Assembly: GCF_013001025.1 (NCBI RefSeq)
Contig: NZ_CP053021.1
Span: 5,029,001 to 5,093,000 of the forward strand
DNA from: Sphingobium yanoikuyae
GTDB taxonomy: Bacteria; Pseudomonadota; Alphaproteobacteria; Sphingomonadales; Sphingomonadaceae
DNA: 64,000 bases
Reading direction: 5' to 3'
Every line of letters begins with the position of its first letter. The first letter of the stretch is position 1. Of this stretch, positions 26,766 through 35,469 are shown piece by piece. The notes under the pieces are model-generated. The model was given only the letters and a program-made list of their open reading frames with translations, searched no databases and had not been told where the DNA came from. The translations under genes and the position numbers were made by a program.

Positions 26766-27926
26766 ATGAACGAAGAGCCGCTGGTCAATCCCGAGGTGCT
26801 GAGCATGATCGGCGACTGGAAGGGCTATGTCGAAGCAAAGCTCGGCTTTCGCAACCATTGGTATCCGATCCGCTTTTCGAAGGAACTGGCGGAAGGGCAA
26901 CTCGAAGTTGTCGAGTTGATGGGCGAGAAGCTGCTGATCAAGCGGATCGACGGCCAGGTTTACGCGATGCGCGACCGGTGCCTCCACCGCGGCGTGCCGC
27001 TCTCGCGCAAGCCCGATTGCTATACCAAGGACACGATCACCTGCTGGTATCATGGCTATACCTATCGCTTCCAGACGGGCGAACTGGCCAACATCCTCGC
27101 AGTGCCCGACAGCCGGCTGATCAAGCGGCGCAAGATCGTGACCTATCCCGCGACCGAGGCGCAGGGGCTGATCTTCATCTTCCTGGGTGACGAGGATCAG
27201 GTTCATGATCTCAAGAAGGATGTGCCGCCCGGCTTCCTGGATGAGGATCGGCTGGTGCTGGGCAAGCATCGCGTCGTGAACAGCAACTGGCGCCTGGGCG
27301 CCGAAAACGGCTTCGATGGTCTGCACATCTTCATCCACAAGGATACGACGCTGCGCCATTATCGCACGTTCAACTTCCCGATCGGCCATACGCCGCTGCC
27401 CGGCGCCGTGCAGGTGATCGAGGAGGAGGATGGCCCCAAGGGGGTGATGGACGATTTCGCCCTGCACAAGCCGGTATGGGACGGCGTGATCGATGGCGAA
27501 GTCGTGGTCAGCGGCCCGCGCTCTACCCAGATCAAGGGCACTTCGGCCGCGGCCGGCACCTCGATCTGGATGCCCGGTGTGCTCAAGGTCGACAATTTCC
27601 CGATCGGCGGCCTCACCCAATATGAATGGTATGTGCCGCTCGACGAGGGCCGCCACCTCTATGTCCAGACCATCGGCAAGCCGTGCAAGGATGAGCAGGA
27701 ACGCCTGTCCTTCGCCAATGATTTCGAGGCGATCTGGAAGCCGCATGGGCTCGACGGCTTCAATGCCGACGACATCTGGGCGCGCGAGGTAACCGAGCCC
27801 TTCTACCAGGACGATTATGGCTGGGTCGACGAAATGCTGTGCGAACCCGACGAAACCATCCTGGAATGGCGTCGACTGGCCAGCCGTCAGGGGCGTGGCA
27901 TCCAGCAGAAGAGCGATCTGCGCTGA
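26766..27926 (+). CDS. CarAa-like Rieske terminal oxygenase
   Basis: A 386-aa single-subunit ring-hydroxylating oxygenase closely resembling carbazole 1,9a-dioxygenase CarAa throughout (GFRNHWYP; DRCLHRGVPLS; ITCWYHGYTYRF; FNADDIWAREV; the C-terminal RGIQ tail). Rieske ligands are Cys72, His74, Cys93 and His96. The mononuclear iron site has His187, His191 and the Asp of GFNADDIW, with Asp184 as the bridge to the neighbouring Rieske centre. No beta subunit is needed for this type. Substrate may be carbazole-like, dibenzofuran-like or another bi-aryl; this cannot be settled here. It starts 7 bp beyond IS copy A and has no operator of its own, and its ribosome site (AAGGGA) is partly supplied by the IS end. 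Confidence 0.88.
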   Translation: MNEEPLVNPEVLSMIGDWKGYVEAKLGFRNHWYPIRFSKELAEGQLEVVELMGEKLLIKRIDGQVYAMRDRCLHRGVPLSRKPDCYTKDTITCWYHGYTYRFQTGELANILAVPDSRLIKRRKIVTYPATEAQGLIFIFLGDEDQVHDLKKDVPPGFLDEDRLVLGKHRVVNSNWRLGAENGFDGLHIFIHKDTTLRHYRTFNFPIGHTPLPGAVQVIEEEDGPKGVMDDFALHKPVWDGVIDGEVVVSGPRSTQIKGTSAAAGTSIWMPGVLKVDNFPIGGLTQYEWYVPLDEGRHLYVQTIGKPCKDEQERLSFANDFEAIWKPHGLDGFNADDIWAREVTEPFYQDDYGWVDEMLCEPDETILEWRRLASRQGRGIQQKSDLR

Positions 27927-27946
27927 TCCGGAAGGGAGGAAAATCG

Positions 27947-28768
27947 ATGGTGTTCACATCCCATTTCGTCGATGCAGGCGGGGTCCGCACCCACTGGCTG
28001 GAGGCGGGCGAGGGTCCGGTGCTGGTGCTGATGCACGGCGGCGGTGCCGGCGCCGATAGCTGGGGCAACTGGAAGGACTGCATTCCCACCTTCGCGCGCC
28101 ATTTTCGCGTGATCGCCCCTGACATGATCGGCTTCGGCAAGACCGACAAGCCGTCGCCCGAAACCTATGTCTATGACCAACCGGGCCGCAACCGGCATCT
28201 CGCCGACTTCCTGGATGCGCTGGACCTGAAAGGCGTCCATATCGTCGGCAATTCCATGGGCGGCGCGACTGCGATCGGCGTAGCGCTCGATCGGCCGGAC
28301 CTGCTGGCCAGGATCGTGCTAATGGGCAGCGCCGGCCTGCCCATTCCGCCAAAGCCATCGCCGCACCTGCTGCATAATCTGCAATATGACTTCACCCGCG
28401 AAGGCATGCGCCGGGTGATCGGCGGGCTGACCGCGCCCGGTTTCCAGCCCAGTGACGAGATGGTGGAATATCGCTTCCAGCTGCTGGAAGACGATGCCGC
28501 GCGCGCCGCGCTCAACGCCATCAACGGTGAAACCCGCAAGGGCACGCTCAATTATGACGAGGAACGGCTCAAGACGATCGAGCATCCGGTGCTGGTGGTC
28601 AACGGCAAGGATGATGGCGTGTCGATCATGCCGCGCGCCTATCGCTTCCTCGAGCTCTTCCCGAACAGTTGGGGCTATATCGTGCCGCATTGCGGCCATT
28701 GGGCGATGATCGAGGCGACGGAGGATTTCTGTGGCGCGGTCAACCGCTTCCTGGGCGTGGCGCCGTGA
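27947..28768 (+). CDS. Meta-cleavage product hydrolase (CarC/BphD-like alpha/beta hydrolase)
   Basis: A 273-aa C-C bond hydrolase. It has the oxyanion-region HGGGAGADSWGNW, nucleophile Ser in GNSMGGATAIG near residue 106, acid Asp in NGKDDGVS, and His in PHCGHWAMIE. It should hydrolyse the ring-fission product of a bi-aryl diol into 2-hydroxypenta-2,4-dienoate and an aromatic acid. AAGGGAGG precedes ATG at 27947. It is followed by the extradiol dioxygenase genes with overlapping codons, so the four genes form one operon. Confidence 0.88.
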   Translation: MVFTSHFVDAGGVRTHWLEAGEGPVLVLMHGGGAGADSWGNWKDCIPTFARHFRVIAPDMIGFGKTDKPSPETYVYDQPGRNRHLADFLDALDLKGVHIVGNSMGGATAIGVALDRPDLLARIVLMGSAGLPIPPKPSPHLLHNLQYDFTREGMRRVIGGLTAPGFQPSDEMVEYRFQLLEDDAARAALNAINGETRKGTLNYDEERLKTIEHPVLVVNGKDDGVSIMPRAYRFLELFPNSWGYIVPHCGHWAMIEATEDFCGAVNRFLGVAP

Positions 28769-28770
28769 CG

Positions 28771-29049
28771 ATGCAGGCGCCGCCCGCTGGGGTTCACGCG
28801 CTGATCGAATATCTGGTGCGCCACCCCGACGAACGCGGGCTGGTAAAGGCGGATCCCGATGCACTGTTCGACCGCTTCGGGATTGGCGATGCGGCCCGCG
28901 ACCTTCTGCAATCGGGCAGCAGGGACGATCTGTCGCGCATGGGCGTCCATGGCAATTATGTGATCAAATGGCTGATCTGGTCCGGGCGGCCGACCATGCC
29001 CTTCTTCGCGATGAGCCATTATTTCGACCGGAGACTGGCCGATGGGTAG
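28771..29049 (+). CDS. Extradiol dioxygenase small (LigA/CarBa-like) subunit
   Basis: A 92-aa helical protein of the LigA family: GVHALIEYLVRHPDERGLVKADPDALFDRFGI, then MGVHGNYVIKWLIWSG. LigA-type subunits close the active site of LigB-type extradiol dioxygenases, as in LigAB and CarBaBb. A GTG at 28765 that overlaps the hydrolase stop (GTGA) is an alternative start. The end overlaps the LigB-type gene (ATGGGTAG), indicating coupled translation and a 1:1 complex. Confidence 0.85.
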   Translation: MQAPPAGVHALIEYLVRHPDERGLVKADPDALFDRFGIGDAARDLLQSGSRDDLSRMGVHGNYVIKWLIWSGRPTMPFFAMSHYFDRRLADG

Positions 29050-29854
29050 GATCGTGGGTGCATTCGCCATGTCGCACCAACTGGGCGCGCCGGACGGGGT
29101 GGAGGAGCAGGCCGAGCGGGCCTTTGCCGGCATGCGCGAGATCGGACGCCGCATCCGGGCGCTGGCACCCAGCCTGATCGTCGTGGTGACGAGCGATCAT
29201 CTGAACAATTTCAGCCTGGGCCAGCCGGCGCCCTTCGCCATTGGCACGGCCGATCACTTTGTTCCGCTGGGCGATATGGGCCTGCCGCGCGATCCGGTGC
29301 CTGGCGGGCCGGATTTTGCCGCAGGGCTGATCGCCTATGCGCGGGCGCAAGGCATGGCGGTCGCAGCCGCCGACGATATTCAGCCCGACCATGGCGTGAT
29401 GATCCCGCTCGGCATTGTCGATCCGCGGCGGGAAATTCCGGCGGTGCCGCTTTATGTGAACACCGTCTTCTACCCCGAGCCGGGGCCGATCGAGAGCCGC
29501 CGCCTGGGCGAAATGCTGCGCGCCTTCATCGACAGCGAAACGCCTGACGATGCACGGGTCATATTGCTGGGGGCAGGCGGTCTGTCCCATTGGGTCGGCA
29601 TGCCGCAGGAAGGCGAGATCAACCAGCCCTGGGACGCAGCCTTCCTTAGCGACATGCTGGCGGGCGATGTCGATGCTCTGGCCGCGCGCGACAATGGCGA
29701 AATATTGGCCGTGGCCGGCAATGGCGGGCTGGAGGTCAATGCCTGGATCGTGATTGCCGCGGCCATGCCCGGCGCGAAGGGCGAATGCCTGTTCTACGAG
29801 CCGATCCCGCAATGGGCGACCGGCATGGCGGGGGTAGAGCTGCACGTCGCCTGA
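29042..29854 (+). CDS. Extradiol ring-cleavage dioxygenase catalytic (LigB/CarBb-like) subunit
   Basis: A 270-aa class III extradiol dioxygenase. Fe(II) ligands expected by family are His12 (MSHQ), His53 (SDHLNNF) and the Glu in GGLEVNAW. It should cleave a catechol-type diol next to its hydroxyls, for example 2'-substituted biphenyl-2,3-diol. It pairs with the LigA-type subunit just upstream. It is the last gene of the plus-strand operon before a hairpin terminator. Confidence 0.88.
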   Translation: MGRIVGAFAMSHQLGAPDGVEEQAERAFAGMREIGRRIRALAPSLIVVVTSDHLNNFSLGQPAPFAIGTADHFVPLGDMGLPRDPVPGGPDFAAGLIAYARAQGMAVAAADDIQPDHGVMIPLGIVDPRREIPAVPLYVNTVFYPEPGPIESRRLGEMLRAFIDSETPDDARVILLGAGGLSHWVGMPQEGEINQPWDAAFLSDMLAGDVDALAARDNGEILAVAGNGGLEVNAWIVIAAAMPGAKGECLFYEPIPQWATGMAGVELHVA

Positions 29855-29882
29855 CGGCATGCGGCGCCTGCCGGTTGGTCCG

Positions 29883-29914
29883 CTCCGCCCGCTCCCGACA
29901 CGGGGCGGGCGGAG
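29883..29914. terminator. Hairpin between convergent genes (probable terminator)
   Basis: Arms CTCCGCCCGC (29883-29892) and GCGGGCGGAG (29905-29914) flank a GC-rich loop. It lies between the LigB-type gene (+) and the cupin gene (-). There is no long T run. Confidence 0.65.
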
Positions 29915-29926
29915 TCCATTTCGCAA

Positions 29927-30448
29927 TCAGAGGTGGGATTCGCGCTTTTCGAACAGGCTCTGGTCGGCAAAGCCTGCAACTTCGGGCCGGCCGCGCCCCA
30001 GCATGACCTGCAGATAGCAGGGCTCATCGCTATCATTCTGATAGCCATGGATGACGCCCGCCGGACAGGCGATCATTTCCCACGGGCCCAGTTCACGCGA
30101 CAGCCGGCGACCATCCTCATCCTCGATGAACACGACGCACCGGCCTTGGAGGATGAAAAATATCTCCTCCACCTCATGGGTGTGCGGGGCATTGCCCTGA
30201 CCGGGCGGGACAAGCATGATCGACAGGGTGAAGTTGCCGGCCGGCACCACCGTCTCGTCATCATGCTTGCCGGACGCGCCGGCGCCGATGAAGCGGTGCT
30301 GGGCACGGCGATAGCCCTCGATGCTGGCATCGGAAAAAGCGTTCCAGTCGGGCACCCGATCCTCGAAACGGGCGACATAACGCCCCATGATCTGTTCAAG
30401 GCTCCAGTCGGCAATCTCGGCAGGGCGGGCGTGGCGAGCGATGTTCAT
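29927..30448 (-). CDS. Cupin domain protein
   Basis: A 173-aa single-domain cupin. The metal-binding pattern HTHEVEEIFFILQG and the second motif ending PAGVIHGYQN are present. Role may be a dioxygenase, isomerase or ligand-binding protein; it is not determined. AGGAG seven bases before the ATG at 30448 decides this start; the ATG at 30466 overlapping the upstream stop is an alternative. It follows the FAD monooxygenase in one operon under operator 31724-31734. Confidence 0.82.
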   Translation of the reverse strand: MNIARHARPAEIADWSLEQIMGRYVARFEDRVPDWNAFSDASIEGYRRAQHRFIGAGASGKHDDETVVPAGNFTLSIMLVPPGQGNAPHTHEVEEIFFILQGRCVVFIEDEDGRRLSRELGPWEMIACPAGVIHGYQNDSDEPCYLQVMLGRGRPEVAGFADQSLFEKRESHL

Positions 30449-30462
30449 CTTTGGCTCCTGGG

Positions 30463-31698
30463 TCATTCCGTTGCTTCCGCAGCGGCGAAACTGTCGATCA
30501 TGCAGGCGCGGCGGATGAAGGCATCGTGCAGCTCGGGGGTCTGTGACGCGTGGCGGACGTCCGCCAGCTTCTGCGCCCGGATTTCCGGATCCTTTTCGCC
30601 CAGCATCTGCTTGTTGGCGATGCTCTGCGCCTGGACGCCGTCGACCTGCGCCTTGCGGCGCTGGCGCGTATATCGGTCGAGCAGGGGCTGCGCGGCTGCG
30701 CCATCATGCAGGATGGAATCGAGCTTGGCGGCCAGGTTCATCGCGTCATGGATGCCGCCATTCATCCCCATGCCGCCGATCGGATTGTTCACATGCGCGG
30801 CGTCGCCGGCCAGCAGCACACGGCCCTGGTTGAAGGTCGCGGCGATGCGTTGGTGGACGTTATAGAGCGCCACCGTGACGATCTCATAGCGCCCCTGCTT
30901 CGGGCAGAATTTCTGCAGACGCGCCTCGATCGCATCGGGGGACAGCAATTCCTCGTCCGGCTGGTCGGGCAGGGTGGGGCTGACGGCGCGCCACATGCCC
31001 GAACCATCCTCGCCGCGCGCCATGAACAGGTTCATCCATTCGTCGGGATCGGAGAAATAATTGCGGTTGCTGATATGCGATCCCAGTGTGGTGAAATCGT
31101 GCCGCGTATCGATCTTGATGAAGCGCTCGGGCCAGGTGAAGCCCTCGAATGCAATGCCGGCGAGCTTGCGCACCGTGCTGCGGCCGCCGTCGCAGCCGAC
31201 AAGATAGGCGCCGGCCAGTGTGTCGCGTGACCCGTCGCCGCGCTCCACCGTGGCGATCACGCCGTCCTGCGTCTGCGTGATGTCGACCAGCGTCGTTTCA
31301 CGCTGGATTTCGGCCCCTGCATCGTCCCGCAACCGCGCTTCGATCGTCTCGGTAATCTTGTACTGCTCCCATTGCAGCACATAGGGATGGGCGGGTGGCG
31401 CCTGCATCTCGGGCAGGGCAAAACGTCCGATCCGTTCGCTGGTCACGCGATCGAGATAGTGGAAGACCGGGGAGACAAGTCCCTGTTCAAGCCCCGCCTC
31501 CAACAGCCCTAGCTGTTCCAGCATGGCGATGGTCGGCGGATGGCAGGAGGCCGCACGGCAATCCCGCTCCGGGGCGGCGAGCTGGTCGATCAGCAAAATG
31601 GGGATGCCACGCTGCCGTAGTGCAAGCGCCAGAACCGACCCCACGGGACCGGCGCCCACGATGATTACCCGCTCAGATGCGTTGTCTTTCTCTGCCAT
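30463..31698 (-). CDS. FAD-dependent aromatic monooxygenase (MhpA/PheA-like)
   Basis: A 411-aa group A flavoprotein hydroxylase. It has the dinucleotide-binding VIIVGAGPVGSVLALAL at residues 11-27, the DG motif VGCDGGRSTVRKLAG, and the GD motif VLLAGDAAHVNNPIGGMG. It hydroxylates a phenolic ring using NAD(P)H and O2. The C-terminal thioredoxin-like domain of phenol hydroxylases (~600 aa) is absent. It may turn a phenolic intermediate into the catechol cleaved by the LigAB-type enzyme (inference). Operator 31724-31734 lies 26 bp before the start. Confidence 0.88.
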   Translation of the reverse strand: MAEKDNASERVIIVGAGPVGSVLALALRQRGIPILLIDQLAAPERDCRAASCHPPTIAMLEQLGLLEAGLEQGLVSPVFHYLDRVTSERIGRFALPEMQAPPAHPYVLQWEQYKITETIEARLRDDAGAEIQRETTLVDITQTQDGVIATVERGDGSRDTLAGAYLVGCDGGRSTVRKLAGIAFEGFTWPERFIKIDTRHDFTTLGSHISNRNYFSDPDEWMNLFMARGEDGSGMWRAVSPTLPDQPDEELLSPDAIEARLQKFCPKQGRYEIVTVALYNVHQRIAATFNQGRVLLAGDAAHVNNPIGGMGMNGGIHDAMNLAAKLDSILHDGAAAQPLLDRYTRQRRKAQVDGVQAQSIANKQMLGEKDPEIRAQKLADVRHASQTPELHDAFIRRACMIDSFAAAEATE

Positions 31699-31723
31699 GC
31701 CCGGCAGCGTAACGATGGATACT

Positions 31724-31734
31724 TTGTATGACAA
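31724..31734. promoter_or_regulatory. Predicted GntR operator (FAD monooxygenase-cupin)
   Basis: TTGTATGACAA, extended as TGTATGA-CAA-TCATAAA (one mismatch from a perfect inverted repeat). It sits between gntR and the monooxygenase gene. Confidence 0.72.
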
Positions 31735-31765
31735 TCATAAAAGAATACAAAGATCGACCTTGCGA

Positions 31766-32452
31766 TCAGGCGGGTACTTCCTCCGCCGCACGCAGCTTGC
31801 GCACCACCGCGTCGCGCGAGTTGCGAATGTGCCGGCCCAGCGCTTCGACCGCCTTGTCCGCATCCCGCTTCATCACGGCGTCCATGATCTGGGACCATTC
31901 CGCCAGGCCGTTTTCCATGCGCTGTGGTTCGGACATGGAGGCGAGGCGCAGATAGCTGACGCGCTTCAGCAATTGACGGCCGGTATCGCGCACGACCTTG
32001 CTGCCCGACCCGTCCAATATCTCCTCGTAGAAGGTGCCGGCCATGGCCGAGAGGGCGGGCAGGTCGCCCTTGTGCGCGCATTTTTCGATCGCCTTGAAGG
32101 CGGACTGAAGCCGCTTGGCGGCCTTGCTGTCGTCCCGCTCGACAAGCCGACGGATCGCGGTGGTCTCCACCATCTCGCGCAGCGAATAGATATCGAAGGC
32201 GTCCTGGGCGTTGAGCACGGAGACAATGATGGTCCGGCGCGGGCCGGCTTCGATCAGGCTTTCGGACTGAAGCTGGCGCAGGGCTTCGCGTACCGACGTG
32301 CGGCTGACGCCCAGTGCTTCGCACAATTCCCGTTCGACGAGGCGCGTGCCAGGCTGGTACAGGCCAGTAGCGATGGCCGAACGGAGCTTGTCCAGCGCAT
32401 GTTCGCGGACAAGTGTCGGGTTGGCGACGATGCGCATGTCTTCAATATTCAA
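31766..32452 (-). CDS. GntR family transcriptional regulator, FCD subfamily
   Basis: A 228-aa FadR-type regulator. The winged helix lies at about residues 13-75 (TLVREHALDKLRSAI; TRLVERELCEALGVSRTSVREALRQL), and an all-helical FCD ligand-binding domain at about 88-215. The recurring TTGT-N3-ACAA boxes fit the FadR-family consensus TNGTNNNACNA, so it is the best candidate controller of the 16-40 kb regulon, most likely a repressor released by a pathway metabolite (inference). It starts with TTG at 32452, with GGGGAG six bases upstream; ATG at 32437 lacks such a site. A variant operator at 32507-32517 suggests autoregulation. Confidence 0.9.
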   Translation of the reverse strand: MNIEDMRIVANPTLVREHALDKLRSAIATGLYQPGTRLVERELCEALGVSRTSVREALRQLQSESLIEAGPRRTIIVSVLNAQDAFDIYSLREMVETTAIRRLVERDDSKAAKRLQSAFKAIEKCAHKGDLPALSAMAGTFYEEILDGSGSKVVRDTGRQLLKRVSYLRLASMSEPQRMENGLAEWSQIMDAVMKRDADKAVEALGRHIRNSRDAVVRKLRAAEEVPA

Positions 32453-32506
32453 TTCAGGCTCCCCTGTTCACTCACGCCATCGCACGCAGCCCCAATCGAT
32501 ACGCGA

Positions 32507-32517
32507 TGGTCAGACAA
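32507..32517. promoter_or_regulatory. Predicted autoregulatory GntR operator (variant)
   Basis: TGGTCAGACAA (reverse: TTGTCTGACCA) fits TNGTNNNACNA though it differs from the core boxes. It lies 55 bp upstream of the gntR start. A weaker-affinity autoregulatory site would explain the divergence. Confidence 0.5.
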
Positions 32518-32570
32518 TCATACCAGTTCGATAGTCATATCACGGCCAATTGCGCAATTGGGAAATAGCC

Positions 32571-33371
32571 TTACCCCCATGCGAGTTCCGTAACGGGCCA
32601 GGCGCCGCCGAGCCGCGCGCATTGCAGCAGGCTATAGCCGGTCAGTGCCGATGTCTTGGGGTTGCTGGGCGATGCCAGCGCCAGAATATCGAAGCGAAAG
32701 CGGCCAAAGGCCCCCTCTGCCTCGATCACGCCCAGCGGGTCGTCGACCCGGCGCGAGGATACCAGCCGGACCTGGGTAGCGTCTATGCCGATACCGGCCA
32801 GTCCGACCGCGACCGAGACATTGGCATTTTTCGGATAGGCGGATGCCGCCTCGCGGGCCGTGCCCTCGAAGAAGATCTGCTCCTCGGCCGGATCGTCCAG
32901 GTCGATCGCCTGTTCGGCGGGCGTACCACGCCAGGCGTGGGGCGGTTTGTAGGAAGTGTAGCGGACCTGATCGATACCAGCGAGTGAAGCCGCGACCAAC
33001 CCGTCCAGTCCTGCAATGGCGCCGGCGGGCAGCAGCATGCGGCCGCCGCCCTGTGCCTGCGCATCGGCCAGTTCGGCGGCAAAATCCGCATCGGCTAGCA
33101 CCCCGATGGACGAGAGGATACAATCGATTCCGGCACGCAGCAGGTCTGGCACATGATCCCGGACCGCCTGATGGCCGGCGCATTCGATCACGATGTCGGG
33201 CTGCGCGGCAATCAGTCCGGCCGCGTCATGCACGGCCCGCGGCGCAGTCCGCCCCGGTCGCACCAATATCGCCGCGAGCCGCGCTTCCTCGCCGATCCGG
33301 CCTAGCGCGGACAGAATTTCCATACCGATGGCACCATGGCCGATCAGGCCGATCGTCGCAGTCTTTTCCAT
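32571..33371 (-). CDS. Aspartate dehydrogenase-like oxidoreductase (NadX family)
   Basis: A 266-aa protein. A Rossmann start TIGLIGHGAIGMEIL is followed by DIVIECAGHQAV and the family segment LLPAGAIAGLDGL. A C-terminal DUF108-like catalytic domain has KNANVSVAVGLAGIG and SSRRVDDPLG. Characterised members oxidise L-aspartate to iminoaspartate or run the reverse amination. In this cluster it may act on an amino or imino acid released from an N-containing substrate (inference). It is divergent from the acetaldehyde dehydrogenase gene and shares operator 33390-33400. Confidence 0.82.
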   Translation of the reverse strand: MEKTATIGLIGHGAIGMEILSALGRIGEEARLAAILVRPGRTAPRAVHDAAGLIAAQPDIVIECAGHQAVRDHVPDLLRAGIDCILSSIGVLADADFAAELADAQAQGGGRMLLPAGAIAGLDGLVAASLAGIDQVRYTSYKPPHAWRGTPAEQAIDLDDPAEEQIFFEGTAREAASAYPKNANVSVAVGLAGIGIDATQVRLVSSRRVDDPLGVIEAEGAFGRFRFDILALASPSNPKTSALTGYSLLQCARLGGAWPVTELAWG

Positions 33372-33389
33372 CGGATTTTCATTCCATCA

Positions 33390-33400
33390 TTGTATGACAA
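33390..33400. promoter_or_regulatory. Predicted GntR operator (NadX-like / mhpFE)
   Basis: TTGTATGACAA in the 78-bp divergent promoter, 19 bp from the NadX-like start and 50 bp from the mhpF start. It is followed by a TATGACA half-repeat. Confidence 0.7.
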
Positions 33401-33449
33401 TATGACATAGTTTAGGCGGTCAGGCCAGATTTGCAACTAAGGAGGCGAT

Positions 33450-34394
33450 GTGGCGCGGAAAAGGATGAAGGTCGCGATCATCGGGTCGGGCAACATCGGT
33501 AGCGACCTGATGATCAAGGTCATGCGGCAGTCCGATGTGCTGGAAATGGGCGCTCTGGTAGGCATCGATCCGCAGTCGGACGGGCTGGCGCGCGCCGCGC
33601 GGATGGGCGTCGCAACCACCCATGAAGGGATGGACGGATTGCAACGGCTCGATGTCTGGTCGCAGATTGACCTGGTGTTCGACGCCACGTCCGCCGGCGC
33701 GCATCCGCAGCACAGCGCGATCGTCACAGGCGCAGGCAAGACGATGATCGACCTGACCCCGGCGGCGATCGGCCCCTATGTCATCCCGGTGGTGAATGGC
33801 GACGCCCATCTGGACGCAGCCAACGTCAACATGGTGACCTGCGGGGGGCAGGCGACCATCCCGATCGTTGCCGCCATTTCCGCGGTGGCGACCGTCCATT
33901 ATGCCGAAATCGTTGCATCCATCGCGTCCAAGAGCGCCGGCCCCGGCACCCGCGCCAATATCGACGAATTTACCGAGACGACATCACGGGCGATCGAAGA
34001 GGTCGGCGGCGCGCACAAGGGCAAGGCGATCATCGTACTCAACCCGGCCGAGCCGCCGATGCTGATGCGCGACACGGTGTTCGCGCTGTCGAGCGGCGCT
34101 TCGGAGGCGGAGATCGCGGCAGCGGTGGAGGCGATGGTCGCGCGGGTGGCAGCCTATGTGCCGGGTTATCGCCTCTAGCAGCAGGTCCAGTTCGAGCGTT
34201 TCGGCGCCAACAATCCGGTGCAGATTCCTGGGCTCGGTCAGTTCGAGGGGATCAAGAGCACCATCTTCCTGGAGGTGGAGGGCGCGGCCCATTATCTGCC
34301 GGCCTATGCCGGCAATCTCGACATCATGACCTCGGCCGCACTGGCGACCGCCGAAAAGATCGCCGCGCGCCGGCTGCTGCAGGAGGCTGTGTGA
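33450..34394 (+). pseudogene. mhpF: Acetaldehyde dehydrogenase (acylating) with internal amber codon
   Basis: An acylating acetaldehyde dehydrogenase of the MhpF/DmpF/BphJ type. The Rossmann motif [12 protein letters not shown] is near the start, and the catalytic Cys lies in [12 protein letters not shown] near residue 130. The frame is interrupted by TAG at 34176-34178, just after YVPGYRL; reading through it gives QQVQFERFG and continues in frame to a normal end at 34394, totalling 315 codons. Relatives have Lys at the stop position, so a single AAG-to-TAG change explains it. The truncated 242-aa product lacks the last ~70 residues, which contribute to dimerisation and the contact with the aldolase. 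Start GTG at 33450 follows GGAGG. Confidence 0.88.
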
Positions 34395-35431
34395 TGCTCT
34401 TCGATCCCACCGAAACGAAGCTCTACATCCAGGATGTGACACTGCGCGATGGCATGCATGCGATCCGCCACCAATATGAGCTGGACCATGTGCAGGCCAT
34501 TGCCCGCGCGCTGGACGCGGCGAAGGTCGATGCGATCGAGGTGTCGCATGGCGACGGGCTCAATGGCTCTTCCTTCAACTATGGCTTTGGCCGTCACACC
34601 GACTGGGAATGGATCGAGGCGGTTGCCGATGTTCTCAGTCACTCGGTGCTCACGACCTTGCTGATCCCCGGCATCGGCACGATCGAGGATCTGAAACATG
34701 CCCATGGGTTGGGCGTAAGGTCGGTGCGGGTCGCGACTCATTGCACCGAGGCCGACGTCGCGCGCCAGCATATCGGCGCCGCCCGCGACCTGGGCATGGA
34801 CGTGTCGGGCTTCCTGATGATGAGCCACATGATCGATCCTGAAGCACTGGCCCGGCAGGCTCAGTTGATGGAGAGCTATGGCGCCCATTGCATCTATGTC
34901 ACCGACAGCGGTGGCGCGCTCGACATGGACGGCTATCGCGCCCGCTGCGAAGCCTATGATCGCGTGCTCAAGCCCGAGACGCAGCGCGGCATCCATGCGC
35001 ATCACAACCTGTCGCTGGGGGTCGCCAATTCGATCGTCGGGGTCCAGGCGGGCGCTATCCGCATCGATGCCAGCCTGGCCGGCATGGGGGCGGGGGCGGG
35101 CAATGCCCCGCTGGAGGTCTTCATCGCCGCGGCCGCGCGCAAGGGCTGGAACCATGGTTGCGACCTCTACCGTCTGATGGATGCCGCCGAGACGCTGGTT
35201 CGGCCGCTGCAGGACCGGCCCGTTCGCGTTGATCGCGAGACGCTGAGCCTAGGCTATGCCGGCGTCTATTCCAGTTTCCTGCGCCATGCGGAAAAGGCGT
35301 CGGCCGATTACGGCATCGATACGCGCGAGATACTGGTCGAACTGGGCCGTCGCCGCATGGTCGGCGGGCAGGAGGACATGATCGTCGACGTGGCGCTCGA
35401 TCTGGCTCGGGCCTCTGCCCGGACGGCATAG
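34394..35431 (+). CDS. mhpE: 4-hydroxy-2-oxovalerate aldolase
   Basis: A 345-aa HMGL-like TIM-barrel aldolase (MhpE/DmpG/BphI). It has the metal-binding [14 protein letters not shown] start, [20 protein letters not shown], and the His pair in [11 protein letters not shown]. It splits 4-hydroxy-2-oxovalerate into pyruvate and acetaldehyde; the acetaldehyde is normally channelled into the partner dehydrogenase encoded just upstream. Its ATG overlaps the mhpF stop (TGATG), so premature termination in mhpF may also reduce its translation. Confidence 0.93.
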   Translation: MLFDPTETKLYIQDVTLRDGMHAIRHQYELDHVQAIARALDAAKVDAIEVSHGDGLNGSSFNYGFGRHTDWEWIEAVADVLSHSVLTTLLIPGIGTIEDLKHAHGLGVRSVRVATHCTEADVARQHIGAARDLGMDVSGFLMMSHMIDPEALARQAQLMESYGAHCIYVTDSGGALDMDGYRARCEAYDRVLKPETQRGIHAHHNLSLGVANSIVGVQAGAIRIDASLAGMGAGAGNAPLEVFIAAAARKGWNHGCDLYRLMDAAETLVRPLQDRPVRVDRETLSLGYAGVYSSFLRHAEKASADYGIDTREILVELGRRRMVGGQEDMIVDVALDLARASARTA

Positions 35432-35437
35432 GTTGGT

Positions 35438-35461
35438 GGACCGGGGCGCTTGCCCCGGTCC
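35438..35461. terminator. Bidirectional hairpin terminator
   Basis: A perfect 10-bp stem, GGACCGGGGC and GCCCCGGTCC, with a four-base loop, placed between the convergent aldolase and amidohydrolase genes. T runs are weak on both sides. Confidence 0.75.
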
Positions 35462-35469
35462 GTCCAGCC

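Noticed and set aside
26766..29854. Naming the oxygenase operon as carbazole carAa-BaBb-C
   Set aside because: The family match is good, but the surrounding regulated genes differ from known car operons and substrate range of CarAa-like enzymes is wide. A specific substrate was not assigned.
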